64,000 nt of DNA from Paramarasmius palmivorus (lineage: Eukaryota > Basidiomycota > Agaricomycetes > Agaricales > Marasmiaceae): assembly GCA_037176845.1 (NCBI GenBank), contig JAYKXP010000031.1, positions 1 through 64,000 of the forward strand, written 5' to 3'. The translations under genes and the position numbers were made by a program. Shown in pieces: positions 11,937 through 23,873 of the stretch (positions are counted from its first letter, which is position 1; the number at the start of each line of letters is the position of its first letter). A model generated the notes under the pieces. It had not been told where the DNA came from. It worked only from the letters and a program-made list of their open reading frames with translations, and made no database searches.

Positions 11937-14874
11937 CTACATCATACGTCGCGAGAGTTCGTAATAAGCATCTGAAATGGCACGGTTCAACGTTTCTCGA
12001 AGGCTTTTGTCTACATCCACTACGCAACAATCATCTGGTAATACTACAAAGACAGTGCTCGGGACTAGCGTACATGTCTTTGCATCAGCGAGCGCGACAG
12101 CCCAAAAGTGTTGCCGAGGGACATTAAATGAATCCATCTTTGTAAATCCCTTGACTCGTGCTGCGAATGTGTGTGCGTGTTCTCCACGGTAAACATAGAA
12201 CGGGTTTTGGGTTTGTATGGTGGGAGGAATGGGTTGCAGCGCTACTGTTTCTGGAAGATGGTACGGAACTTTGCGCTGTCGGAAACACAACCATCGTTGA
12301 CGTGGATCAGCAGCCACGGTGACGTTCAAATTCGCATTTTGAAGGGATACTTGCTGATTGTTTGACTTGAAATAGGTACCAGTGGCTCTAACGCAGAATG
12401 AAGCGTCGACGATACCCTGATGCATTGATTCAAAGAACCAAAATTGGCTCACATGACGAGTTGATGTACGCCATGGATCCAATACTATGCTAGGTGATGT
12501 AGCGTCAGGAGGTGGCGTGATGGAACGAGTGACTGGCGTAGGCGGAGGAAGTCGTTTGCAATGGAATGACATTGGGTGTACATACCCCTGCTTGGGCATG
12601 AAGCAGCGGAGTAATGGACGTTGGACAACATGAAGAGGAAGTTCTGAACTAGGTAAATGTTAGATTAAGATTCATTATTATGCAAAGACGGCTTACACTG
12701 CATCGACGACATCGTGATAATCAACTGAGTACATTGCTGAGTTACGGCCTTGGACTTCGGAGCAAAGAACAAGTGCCAAACCACTCGTGTTGGGCTGGTT
12801 AATCTTGACGTCGACAACTCGAGCACAGTCATGATGATGGGGACCAGTAGCATAAACAAGAACTTGAACCCCATCCCATGGAACACGGCCTGTGCGAAGT
12901 TCAGAGATTTTGGCCTTTACTTCTTCAGATGTAAGAAGGGGAGCATGCGCCTCACCCTTCTGTCTGAGTACCATGTTCCACCGGTCTCTCAGGACACAAG
13001 GATCCAAGTCGGACTCTTTGGCGGCCCACAGGAAACTGTCTAGCCATGAGACATGTGTACCACGAACGCGCTGGTACATCATTGCTCGGGGGTCTCGGTG
13101 GTACTTGCAGGTGTTGGCGTGGACGCAGAAAAGATGATCGTTATCGAGGCTGGGAGGTTGCGTGATCAGAATCATGTAGCAAGAGTCATTCTTGTCAGTG
13201 ACTCTGCCATGCGCGCCAGATAAGTGTGTTATCGAGTCACCAATTGACCAATTGTTGCCAATGGCTCTAATAGCGATGGTAACGGTATCACCGGTCCTTG
13301 GCATGTCATAGAGTCGAAGATGGACGTTCTCTTCCTCAGTTCTGAGGACCAGCCCTTCCAGTCCTGAATGATGCATGACGTTGTCACCGACACGCCACTG
13401 CTTCAGGAGCGCCCAGCTGAAGACATGCTCCGCACCGTCATCGAGTTCGCAAACAACGCCAGAATCAGTAACGTCGACCACAACACCTATCCTGCCATTG
13501 GATTCCTTGACGGTGTCACCGTTTTCGAAGGTCCAATCGTGAACTTGAGGAAAATGAGATGACACGAATGGTGAAGCGCTCTTGAGAAAGAGTCTGGCTT
13601 CATGACGAGTGAGGGAACGGCGAAGACGTCGTAACTCTGACACCGGGACAACTTCCTCTCGTAGACCGTGGATATGGCGAAAGCTGACGTTCTGGTTGGC
13701 TGTCACCAAGCTCTGAACATGCCTAGAGGGATCCTTGGGAGGCAAAGGTCGTGCCTGGTTCTCTGCAACTAGACGCGCCACTGTCTCGTCGAGAGACTCC
13801 TTCTCGACCCAGCTGTGACTTGCATTCAACGCTCGCAGGTAGTTGAGCGGTTCGCGTAACTGGGCTGCTGTAGGATTGGTTATGTTCTGGTCGAAATGCC
13901 AATCGGCGGAAGGAAGACGTGGTAGGAACAGCACAGTGGCCTCCTTGCCGCTGACACTGACGACGAGTGCTGGATCTCGATGATACATGGTGCCAGCAGA
14001 GAAGGAGGGATTAGAAAGTTTGGCCCAGGTCCCTTCCGTGAGCTTGTCTGAGCGACGTTTGAATAATGTGGTGACGTCCAGAGGGTCATCAGTGCGCTTC
14101 ATGGCCACACCGTTGAACATTTCGCGTATCCCTAGTATTCTGGACGTCTCGTCACAGTGATTAGCCACAAAGGCGCAGTCCTTGACCACACTGGCCACAG
14201 TAGCAGGGTCTCCGGTATGGACATATACGTATCCGCATCCCTCTGTGCGCGTTCGAGCAAGAATGAAAGCATTCGAAGGTACATTCGACCTGTTTTTTTG
14301 ATAGTTTGCTATGAAATTAAGGACATCCTCTTCATGATATGCCTGATAATGTATTAGACAGTGGTTGGAAGGGCGTAAAACGTCCTTACTCGGCACTTGA
14401 TAACCCAGACCTCCCTGGGCCCATTTCCAATGTTCCCCTCAATCAAATTTCCATCCGAATGATATCCTCCTGCGTCTCTGGAGACTGGAAGCATCGAGTT
14501 GTTGGAGTTGTGGTGGTCTCTGACACGCATGTCCTCGTCAAGAGCGCGTCGCTCTGGGAATTGAAGTGTATGGTGGTAGATGTCGCGCCCGGCGTCATCC
14601 TCAATAGAATCGTTGAAAAAGTCGTCTATTGAGAATGTCAGAGAGATAAAAACGCGAAAGGAACCACGTACCCAAATCAGGATCGCCCTCATCGTCCTCT
14701 CCGCCTGACCCGTCCACCTCAGCTTCAACATCGAAGAAAAGACGTTCTACGTCCTGCACAAGATATTAGCCAGGCTACGACGCTTGATACTCGAAAACAT
14801 ACCTGTCTGGACACCTTAGCCCGCTTGCTAGGTCTCGCAGCGTCGTCTACCCGTGTCGACGATGAGCTCGACAT
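11937..14874 (-). CDS. Spt5-like (NGN/KOW) protein carried by the transposon
   Basis: Five exons join without a break: complement of 14803-14874, 14672-14753, 14390-14625, 12697-14342 and 11937-12648, giving 915 residues. Residues 1-110 are acidic and contain FFDVEAEVDG, like the acidic N-terminus of Spt5. REVWVIKCR then leads into an NGN-like domain (about 115-205) with EGCGYVYVHTGD. KOW-like stretches follow: TVLFLPRLP near 265-275, and NGDTVKESNGRIGVVVDV and WRVGDNVMHHSGLEGLV between about 400 and 470. TGRVPWDGVQVLVY and SVDYHDVVDAV lie farther on. True Spt5 is the conserved subunit of DSIF, which clamps onto RNA polymerase II. This copy is highly divergent and lies inside a DNA transposon, so a role in the element's own transcription or chromatin is inferred, not shown. 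Confidence 0.8.
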
Positions 14875-15296
14875 GGTGAAACCTATTTTTTAACAATTTC
14901 AGCCCAGATGTCTCACATGGTTTCAAGAGGCAAATTTGGGTTTTCTTTTCATTTTTTGATAGTATTCTAAGTATGTAATGTAAACTAAATAGAAAGAAAC
15001 ATATTCCTTACCCTGTCAGACGACGAGCAAGGCCTTGAGCTCGTCGTCGTAGACGATGGTGGTGGTTGCGAGGCAAGAGCAGAGATGACTCACCTTGCCT
15101 CGCAACCGGCACTTGGGCTCAGGGTTTCTTGGTCCCGCACATTGCACGTGCGGGTCCATGGACCCTTCCGCCGCGGCCTTTCTCAAGACTCTGACTCAGA
15201 CTCTTACCTCTTGTCTCTGTCTTCCACCATCGTTGTAGACAACGGCCTCCAGGTAAGATTTCCTTGCATCCCTTTGTTTAATATCTCTAACTCAGT
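14875..15296. promoter_or_regulatory. Divergent promoter region with two hairpins
   Basis: The region separates the starts of the Spt5-like gene (minus) and the transposase (plus). GACGACGAGC at 15019-15028 pairs with GCTCGTCGTC at 15039-15048. GGTTGCGAGGCAAG at 15064-15077 pairs perfectly with CTTGCCTCGCAACC at 15094-15107 (14-bp arms, 16-base loop). These could be operators or transposase sites for a shared promoter. The same stretch may hide an upstream transposase exon: a GTAAGA donor at 15253 and an acceptor CTCAG at 15295 are present, but the frames do not join cleanly. Confidence 0.45.
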
Positions 15297-15410
15297 GAGC
15301 CAGGACCATCTAGTCGTCCAGCTCGAACACGTCGTGCACCTGTATACTTCCAGGATTATGCAACCACCTCCAAAATTCCACAGTCATTCGCAGACCTTCT
15401 TCCTCCTCCC

Positions 15411-18400
15411 ATGGCTACATTCAGTCAACAGCATATTTCAAACACACTTCCACATGATGATGACGATGATCATCATGCCAGCTCTGTCTCTGACAATCAG
15501 AGCGATATCCCTGCCACTATTCCAATTTTCCGCACTGACCCTAATAGTGCTGGATTATTCCGTATTCACCGCTACTATCATCCATCATACGATCCAGAAG
15601 CAAATGCTACTTTGCTTTCTTCCTGCGATATTCCTGAGCTTGATCAGACCCTGTCTTCTGAACGCTCACCAACATCTGTGTGGGGGAAACAAAAAGAGGT
15701 TACAGAGGAATCATCACAGCCATCGTCTTCTATGCCAGATGTCTACGGTCCTCTTGGAAACGCATCCAAGTTTCTTCTATTCAACTGGCACTATAGTGAC
15801 AATGGCAATGATAGTAACAAGTCACTTGATGATCTCGTTCACAATGTCCTTCTCCACCCTGATTTCAACCTCGATGATCTACGTGATTTCTCTGCAAAGC
15901 GGGATAGTCAGAGAATGGATAGATATCAGGCCACGCTAAACTCTGATAGTGCCACCCCAAATGGACCATGGGAAATGTTTGATGGATGGAAAGAAGGTTC
16001 ATTTGGCATTCCCATTCCTCGTGCTCGCCACAAGTATCCATCAGAACAAGATGCTTTCAAGCTAGACGTTCCCTTCTTTTATCGTCCACCATCAGAAATC
16101 ATCAAGGCTGATCTTCTTCAACCTCATGCACGAAGCTTTCACTGGAAACCCTACAAGTTGTTCTGGAAGCGGGATGATAGCACACCAGTTCAGCGAGTGT
16201 ATGGAGAGGGGTTCACTTCTGATCGAGCACTGGAAATTGAGGAAGAAGTCATGGGGAGACTTAGCAATGAGCAGAGAAAGCTGTTGGAAGAAGGGAAGCT
16301 TGAGATTGCTATCATTCTCATCATGCTCTATTCCGACAGTACACTATTGGCGAACTTTGGAACAGCATCACTATGGCCTTTTTATATGACGTATGCAAAC
16401 TGGATAAAATACGATCGATTGAAGCCAGCATCTATGTCAATGAACCATGTTTTCTATTTCCCAGGTGTAAGTGAAGTATATCTATTATGGAAATCAAATT
16501 TATATGTTATTTAGGTACCCGATTCCATTCAAGACCTCTATTGGTCATGTTTTAAACACCTCGCTACTCAGACAGAACTCCGACATTGCAAGGTTGAGCT
16601 CATTCATGGCATACTGCATCATGTCTTCTCCGATCCAAAATTCATGGATGCCTACATTCATGGGACCATGCATTCATTTGTTGATGGAAAGACAAGGTTG
16701 AGCTTTTACCGGTTCCACTGCTATTCCACTGACTATGTCGAAAAGTGAGTAACCACATTTGAGCATATTCATATATTCATGATGCAATACAGGGTGATGA
16801 TCATCACTATCAAATTTCTTGCCAAATATCTATGTGGACTCTGTCTGACCACGACACCACAAGTGTATCAGCTTGGGATGAAGAATGATATGAAGCGTCG
16901 AGTTAATAAACCAAGAGAGGAGAGTGACGCTCATCGATGGAATGTTGAGGCTGCACGAGAGCAGATTTATGAGCATGGAGCTGCAGTAGATGGTTCAACA
17001 GTACAGGGTATATTGGGGGAAGGATCTTATGTGCCAATTCGGGTATGATTTTACTTCCACCTTTATTTTCAATCATCTCACAATGTGAAAGAATGCATTC
17101 TCTGCCTTGTTTGGAGATTATGGTCTTGATGTTTTCAAGATGAATGCGCCCGACAGTCTCCATGACTTTTGGGGAAAGCTTCGTGATGTATTAACACATC
17201 ACATTCGACTGCTTGACACTATAGAATCCTCAAATATCAATATTCTCAATAAACGGTATGAGCCACAGGAGTTGATTAGTAGCTACTAAACTCTTTTGGT
17301 AGCTTTCGACAAATGCCAACATTTGGTACAGATACTATCCGTCGTTTCCGAAACAATGTGGCCGATATGAAGGGTCTTGCAGGCCGCGATTTTGAGGATA
17401 TTCTTCAGGTATGTGGAACAACCACTGCCTACTTATCCAGCTAATTGAGATCAATAGTGTTCTATGCCCTGCTTTGAGGGGCTATTTGACCAAAAACTGG
17501 AACCCTTGATTCAAGACTTGTTTTTTGTGCTTGCTAAATGGCATAGCTATTGCGCTTTACGACAGCATACCGATTCCACACTAGCCTCATTTGACACATC
17601 AACACGGGAGCTGGGAGACTTGCTGCGGAGATATACAAAAGCTGTTGACTCGTATCAAACACAGGAGACTAAACGTGAATCAGTAGCACGAGCAAAGCGT
17701 AGTGAAGCAAAGGGGAAAGGAAGTTCTACATCAGGTCGTCAGCCAAAGAAATTCAACAATTCAACATACAAGACTCATGCCCTGGGACATCACCCACAAG
17801 CCATAAGATATTGGGGTACCACAGATGGTACATCTGCAAGTGCAGTAAGTAATGATTCATTGAACTGTTCAAATACTCATCTTGTCATCAGGGCGAGCGA
17901 GAACACAAACGGTCGAAGGATATCTACTCGAATACCAACAAGAATGATCATGAGAAGCAGATTGGAAACAAGATAATGCGAAAGGTTCAGCTCAAGCGTG
18001 CATCAGCCTATCAGAATGATGACGGTATACGACACGATGACTATGAAGAGATGCCAGAAATTGATCCTGAGCAACATCATCAAATATCGAAATCACAGAA
18101 GCGTCCTGTAGAAATCTATAGCTTCTCTAGAAGCAACAAAAATGATCCTGCACTTTTGGTACATCATCATTGCCTCCAAGTGTTTACAATACTCATCCAA
18201 GTTTAGGACTTCACGCGCAAGCTAAAGACTCACATTCTATGCCGTTTGCGGGAACTTGATCCAACCACTCCACTTTCAAACACACAACTCCTTGATCTGT
18301 ACATTGCAGATGGACGTCTGTATGAGCATCAAACTCTACGTGTATTCTATACAACATACGATCTACGACGCATGAAGGATACTGTCAGTGTCCGTACGCA

Positions 18401-19281
18401 CGCTGATATTATGGTACTGTCAAAAGGCAAAGGACATCCATACCACTATGGGCGTGTAGTTGGAATCTATCACACTAATGTGGTGGACCATGCTGCAAGC
18501 AAAGGCTCACAGCGTCCTAAACGTCTGGAGCTTCTATGGATACGGTGGTATAGGTTGGATGTATCATACCAGTATGGTTGGAGGGCTAAACGGTTGCCAC
18601 GTGTTGAGTTTTATCCACCTGATGACCCAGATGCTTTCAGCTTTATCGCTCCAGCTGACGTTATCCGCTCAGTCCACCTTATGCCAGCTTATATGCATGG
18701 ACAGACATCTGACTGTCTGCCAGAAGATTCAGTGGCTCGAATCATGGAAGTGTTTGTTGGAAAGCATGTTGGGACACCAAGAAGGTATACTGTTGAAGAG
18801 AAAGATTGGAGATACTATCATGTCAACATGTGAGCTTATGTTTTAATTACCTTGCCTTGTACTAAAGTGGTTCAGGTTTGTTGATCGTGATATCTTTATG
18901 CGATTCCGTGGGGGAGGTATAGGACACACATCAACACTATCTATTACAAGCCAACTTGAGGCAGAGGCAACAATAAACGATGAACCTGTTCCAGTGTATA
19001 ATGAGGATGGAAACATTGTTTTGGAAGATGTAGAGATGGGAGAAGAGCATGACAGAGAGGAAGAGGAGGAAGAAGAGGATGGGAATGTTATAGATGGTTC
19101 ACTGCTTCATGATGAATTTCGAAAAAAGATTCATCATATTGACATGGAGAGTGATGATGATGATAGAGACGAGAGTGAGGATGAAGGTGAAGATGGAGAT
19201 GGAGATGTCAGTGAAGAAGAATTAGACCTTACAGATGATGAGGAGCAAGTTGATGATGATGACGATGATGGTGATATCTGA
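15411..19281 (+). CDS. Plavaka-type transposase
   Basis: Exons 15411-16466, 16515-16744, 16793-17042, 17092-17255, 17303-17408, 17458-17844, 17892-18158, 18207-18829 and 18876-19281 join in frame to at least 1162 residues. The frame stays open upstream to about 15297, and an N-terminal exon is probably missing. Recognised blocks: FGIPIPRARHKYPSEQDAF, KLFWKRDDSTPVQRVYGEGF, LYSDSTLLANFGTASLWP, VPDSIQDLYW, and near the C-terminus HALGHHPQAIRYWGTTD and GEREHKRSKDIYSNTNKND. LWIRWYRLD and FVDRDIFMRFRGGGIGH follow. These are hallmarks of Plavaka/KDZ-related transposases of basidiomycetes, which cut and reinsert DNA. The tail is very acidic (runs of E and D from about 19050), possibly for chromatin contact. 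No stop or frameshift is present. Confidence 0.88.
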
Positions 19282-19479
19282 TATATGTATCCTAAATTAT
19301 AACAAGATTGTAATAGAATATCAATTGTGTTCCAAGATTGTTAAAATTCTGAAATGACATTACACATGCATTACATAGGATATATCACTCTGAGATAACA
19401 TTACATGGATGTTATATGGGGGACATTACTCTGACATATGGTTGTATAAGCATTGTACGCTAATTTTATTCTGAGCTGT

Positions 19480-19690
19480 TATTGTAACAGGCTTGTAACC
19501 ACCTTGTATGTACCTGACAACGGTATTATAACCACATTATAACCCCCTTATAGTGCCCGAAAAGATTACAGAGGATTATAATGTGGTTACAAGGTAATAT
19601 TATTCCTACTTTCAGCTGTAATATACATGTAAGGTACATATAATGTATATCAGAATTGTTCCAGGCTATAATGTTCGTAATCCATTGTCA
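19480..19690. repeat. Right subterminal repeat array
   Basis: CTTGTAACCACCTTG, ATTATAACCACATTATAACC, CCCTTATAGTGCCCGAAAA and TTATAATGTGGTTACAAGG recur between the transposase stop and the right terminal repeat. They match motifs of the left array in both orientations. Confidence 0.6.
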
Positions 19691-19695
19691 TACCC

Positions 19696-19723
19696 TTATC
19701 ATACTGAGGACATTTTGCTGGTG
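19696..19723 (-). repeat. Right terminal inverted repeat of the transposon
   Basis: The reverse complement begins CACCAGCAAAATGTCCT, then CAGTATGATAA. It is identical to the left end over 17 bases and differs at 3 of 28. CTT follows directly at 19724-19726. Confidence 0.85.
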
Positions 19724-19726
19724 CTT

Positions 19727-20965
19727 GATCCATCTCTACGAACTCAACCGTCCTCCGACCTGTGCGAGCATTGACCAAGTACACATCGTACAGCTTCTTT
19801 GCCTCCAGATACGCATAGGCCGTCATTCAAGGACCTCGTGTGGTGTATAGGTACGTGAAACGCAGATTTTGAAAGAAGGAGTTCGAGCTGTCGCTGAAAA
19901 GTGCTCTGGAGGTGCATTCTCGGAGACGTGGTGCAAAAATAGGGCTGGACCTCTCAGATGCAAGTCAGCAATCATTAAAATCAAGCAAAGACAGAAAGGT
20001 AGCGCACATTATGCCCTCAGAAAGCACTCCACTTGCATCCCAATTCTTGTTCGGCTCCTCTTCAGACCACGAGTCGACAAAGCACGCTGCCGAACGTCGA
20101 CAAAAGTTTTATCCATCCGATTATGGTGGGTCTGGATGAGATATTCAATCATCGATCAAGGTGATGAGGTATGTTTCCGTATAGAACGATATCCTTGAGG
20201 TATGCCTTCAAGAATGATCTTGTCTCTCGTTTTATCACAACAGGGTTGGTGAACAACGACATCGTCGTAAGGTTGCCAATTGGCCATCCCACCGCTTCTG
20301 GGTATCTTCTCCTTCTCGACAAACGTCCTCGTGAAAGTGGCCAATACTGCCATCATGAAATCCTTGTAGCTCGAATTCGGTGTAGGGACTGGATCCGATG
20401 TATTCGCGACGTGTAAGGGGAACAATTCTGAGGTTGGCTTGAGGAGCAAGGGATTGGATTGGCTCAGAACCGGCTGGAGTCCGTTATGGGTCGAGTATGG
20501 TTGTACTTCACGTACCTGCAGCATATCGACCTCCGTGCAGAATGATAAGCATAGTATAGTTATCCAAATTGGGTGGTGCACCGCTGTCGGTGAAGGCGAT
20601 CCTGATATGGTCGCGGAGAGAATAAGAACCGTTGAGCATGAGTTGAATTGATCATATTGAGAGCAACATACCTCGGTATATATACGAGCCCATACAGGTA
20701 GCGTCACAAGGCAATTTGAATGGTGTCCTTGGTTTGCCTTTGTAGGTCCTGAACGAATGCACACACAGTGTATTTGAGTAAGCACCCATTTTACCGCGAA
20801 ATGCTTAGCTAGGCCCAAGGTGAGCCAGACTCGGACGACACATACGTACTCTTTACTCACCACGAATAACTCATCATTATCCCCAAGACTTCCAGCCATC
20901 TCCAACACACAGACACACTGGAGAAACCTTGGGAGGAGATAGCAAGGAGATAGGCCCGAAGACAA
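19727..20965 (-). pseudogene. Alpha/beta-hydrolase-like gene, decayed and split by the transposon
   Basis: On the minus strand an exon starting near 20601 reads IAFTDSGAPPNLDNYTMLII then LHGGRYAAG. After a 43-nt intron comes LRIVPLTRREYIGSSPYTEF, both typical of a basidiomycete alpha/beta-hydrolase family. The frame then changes to VLATFTRTFVEKEKIPRSGG and changes again to GWPIGNLTTMSLF (the GxSxG-like elbow, here without Ser) and SFLKAYLKDIVLYGN. Near the transposon edge, GRRTVEFVEMDQ continues across the excised element into VGHC and a GTAAGT donor at 9024, so the transposon entered this gene's 3' part. The missing Ser and two frame breaks indicate a dead gene; whether decay preceded insertion is unknown. 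Confidence 0.55.
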
Positions 20966-21100
20966 CGACTCGGAGGGCCGAGTAAACGGGGATTGCGTTG
21001 CCAGAAAATGTGACGTACTTGAGTTTAGGGCAGGCGCTTTACTACGTAACCATTGGTTCCACCTGACAGTGATTCAACGTCAACTTCAACATTGCCTTCG

Positions 21101-21848
21101 ATGTCTACAATTCCGTCGAAACGACCTTCAGATTTTGCCAATCTCTCGACGCCAAAGAGGGCGAAGGAAATTAGTAAAACTGCAGAGTCGTATGGGTAAG
21201 TCTCATCGTTTCAGCGCATCAAGTCTACTAGTATATCTCGGGTTTTACTTATCTGAGGCCAGGTCATCACCACCATCGGAGCGCTCAAGTGACAATGTGG
21301 AGGGAGACACTCATCCATCAGCTACGAGTTCAACTCGTCGTGAAGATAGTTCAATCAAAGGCGATTCAGAACTTAGTCTCTCCGAAATCATCTCATCCTT
21401 GACGGCCTTTGCGGCGAACAAAGAGACGCATCTCATACGGGCCTCACAACGTATACAAACCTTGGAGATCGAGAAAACTAAAATAAAAGAAGAGAACGAT
21501 CGCGTCTCAGCCAGCCTCTCCGAAAAAGAAACGCAGTGTCGTCGTTTATCAAACAGGGTCAAAACTGTTGAAGCGGAAAGGGACGAGCTATCCAGAGATT
21601 TAGGAGATGTCAAGCGCGGGAAGGATAAGTTGGACATCGAAGTTTGCAAAGTTCGCAAGGAAAATACAAAGTTGATGCAACGATGGGATGAGGAGGTCAA
21701 ACGTTTGAGGAGCGAGTTGGATAAAGCACAGGCCTCCACAGCAACGGGAAGCGCCGGAGGCGAGGCAGAAAGTATCACGTTGGAGCAGTTCAGGAGCAGA
21801 TACAGTATGGTTCGAAACATTGAAGCTGATCATCCAAGCCGGCGATAG
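21101..21848 (+). CDS. Coiled-coil protein, probably nuclear
   Basis: Two exons (21101-21195 and 21263-21848) give 226 residues starting MSTIPSKRPSDF. The first exon carries a basic STPKRAKEISK segment. After a Ser-rich stretch, LSLSEIISSLTAF begins a long heptad-rich coiled coil (about residues 100-195), ending near LDKAQAST. The layout (Ser-rich head, short basic patch, LSEI/LSEVIS box, coiled coil) is shared with the gene at 32301-33252, so the two look like distant paralogues. Function is unknown. The start was chosen because it opens the frame that splices correctly into exon 2; the 21069 start runs through the intron instead. Confidence 0.65.
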
Positions 21849-21889
21849 GTAATGTATCAGTTTGCTTGATCTACAAAGGCGCGCTGACC

Positions 21890-22872
21890 TCTGCGTAGTG
21901 TGTACATTAACTCTCTTACTGGTGAGCCCAGACTAAGAGTACGAATAAAAAACATCGGAAGAAATCGCGTACTGGAACATACGTTGAAGCTTACAGGCTG
22001 TGCTCTGGGCCCGAGGCGGTCAAACTCTTGTCTGAGAAGTGCGCTACTGGTAACCCTGTTCATTACATGTACGCTCATTTCTCTGTACGGTTGTCAGTCA
22101 GTGACCAACACATATAGCATTGGAATCCTGGGGAGCTTGGGAGCAACTGAGCTGATCGTAACTGATCAAGTTCATATCGTCTGATAGGTACGTCTAACCC
22201 TTCCTGTCAAATCAGCATCTAAGAAGTTCCCTGATAGAATCGATGGATATGGTATTATTCAACGAGAACGGCTACAATCAAACACCATTTCCGGACACTA
22301 TACCATTCAACAGATACACACTCGACATATCATCAAGTAATATATCCCCGACGAACCATCCATCAAAGGTTAGAGTATTAAACCTTCCGCGATGATTACT
22401 GAATGAAGAAAAACTCTAGGAATGCTCCAAATGTCCCAAGTGCGATCACATCTATGACCCAGTGGAAGGCCAGCAACGCTACTGTATCACTTGCAAAATC
22501 TGGTTCCACACGAGCTGTCTCAAGAGTTACCACAAACCCGGACCCAGAAGCAAAGTAGAACAACCCACCGAATACACTGAGTGTGTTGATAATCTCGCCG
22601 AATGTCCTATTGTGCGAGGTTTGGAAATATGCCCGGGTGAATGGGGTATAGCGGGAAACGGTGCGCTGATCGAATGTGTTCGCAACTGGGCAAAAGATCG
22701 CCGGTGGCCTCGGTACTGGAGGAGTGAACTTGGGAAAATGATTGGGATACGGGAGAATGAGAATACTACGGCGGCGAGCAAGGGAAATGAGTTTGTTGAC
22801 TTCATGCTGTCTCTGTGGCGGAATGGGAAGTTAGCCATCATGCGGTGCCCAACTTGTGGGCGAGGGATATAA
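21890..22872 (+). CDS. BAH/PHD-like chromatin protein (5' exons unresolved)
   Basis: The two clear 3' exons are 22243-22368 and 22420-22872; they join in phase and end at 22872. Before them, LGATELIVTDQVHIV (about 22137-22181) and FNENGYNQTPFPDTIPF resemble the BAH domain of basidiomycete BAH-PHD proteins. CPKCDHIYDPVEGQQRYC then CKIWFHTSC form a PHD/RING-like zinc finger (C-x2-C...C-x2-C...H-x2-C). The tail ends CPTCGRGI. Such proteins usually read chromatin. The junction between the two BAH pieces needs an unusual donor or has decayed, so the gene may be partly broken. Exons upstream of 22130 are uncertain. Confidence 0.55.
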
Positions 22873-22879
22873 GATCTTG

Positions 22880-23870
22880 TCATGGACCTATCTGCTTGTG
22901 ATGTTAAGTATTCTTGTTGACTTGTCTGGAGCGAAGTACATGCATGTCATTGGAGGAACTCGGATCTGGCTTCGGCCGAGCATACTAGGTATATGTTGTT
23001 TAAGTGTAGTATTTGAGTGCAAGTGCTACTGTCAAATCTTTGCTCTCCTAGCTCGTCTGAACATACCTTTGAGCCGTAAGAAATGGTTCAACTTACACGC
23101 AAGGAAAGAAATGCTGACCCAACTGACTAGGACGGTATGTGTCCGGTTCGGACACGCACTTTCTTGGGGTACACACTCCAGGTGCAGGCCTCGGTGGAAA
23201 GCACTGAACGTTAACGGACGCTTACTAAATTTGAATTGAAATGACGCCCAAGTTCTTTCTTGCTCTTGACTGTCATCATTTCAATTGCTCTCAAAGCATC
23301 TCACTGATCAAAATGATAAATCCGTAGATGACTATCGCCAAATAAGCCCATGATCCGGAGCTGTTTAGGCAGCCGAAGCGTTGAAGTGGACACCCACACG
23401 AATTTGTTGCAAGATTGGAACCAAGTATGGAATAACCTAAATCGAGCTCTTCCGTGAAGTACTGATCATTGCTTCGCAGGAGATTTGTGACGTATGTTGT
23501 TTTCTGATGAATGGAACGAGAAGGTCACCTACAGGCCTAGACGAGCATGTCTAGTCCTTATTCTCGTCGAGTTTGGGATACGCACCGTCACATTCACCTC
23601 ATTGCCATCAATCACGCTTCTTTCCTTTGCGATCCAGCTCTCGACATAGCTCCGCATTCCGCATTGTGAACATTGTTCGATGCGTCATTGAGCTTGGAAC
23701 TGAATGTTTAATCCCTTACAAAGTCATGGTAAATTCATGGTATTGTCATTCAACGTGGTTCGTGTTCATTTCGCAGCGTCGTTGCGTATCATTGCCATAT
23801 GATCGTACCTCTAGACCACAAGAGAATGACATAGAAGGATGACTCTGTATTTTGTGCCCTGACGATTTTG
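22880..23870. other. Gene-free stretch upstream of the hydrophobin
   Basis: No convincing gene was found. The right end is the hydrophobin promoter. Short open frames lack starts and splice support. Confidence 0.4.
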
Positions 23871-23873
23871 AGC

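Larger units (their letters stand above)
9040..19723 (+). mobile_element. Complete Plavaka-type DNA transposon with two cargo genes
   Basis: The 10,684-bp element runs between inverted terminal repeats beginning CACCAGCAAAATGTCCT and is flanked by candidate CTT duplications. Inside are an intact nine-exon Plavaka-like transposase (plus strand), an Spt5-like gene and a DUF6698-like gene (both minus). The Spt5-like and transposase genes diverge from a shared region at 14875-15300. Both ends carry several hundred bases of scattered TTATAACC/CTTGTAACC motifs (9060-9280 and about 19480-19600), as expected of subterminal transposase-binding arrays. All three reading frames close without a stop or frameshift, so the copy may be young and possibly autonomous. 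Plavaka is the name I recall for this basidiomycete transposase group; the assignment rests on recognised motifs, not a search. Confidence 0.85.

Noticed and set aside
15085..15939. Long plus-strand open frame overlapping the start of the transposase
   Set aside because: It is a different frame from the conserved transposase and lacks family motifs; at most its first part is an upstream exon.
20156..20965. 269-codon minus-strand frame as a gene of its own
   Set aside because: The hydrolase motifs switch between three frames; the long frame is accidental.
21900..22184. 95-codon frame as a separate small protein
   Set aside because: Its end matches the BAH part of the following gene, so it is probably an exon of that gene.
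22856..23239. 127-codon hydrophobic/Cys-rich frame after the PHD-like gene
   Set aside because: No signal peptide of usual form, no splice support and no family motif.
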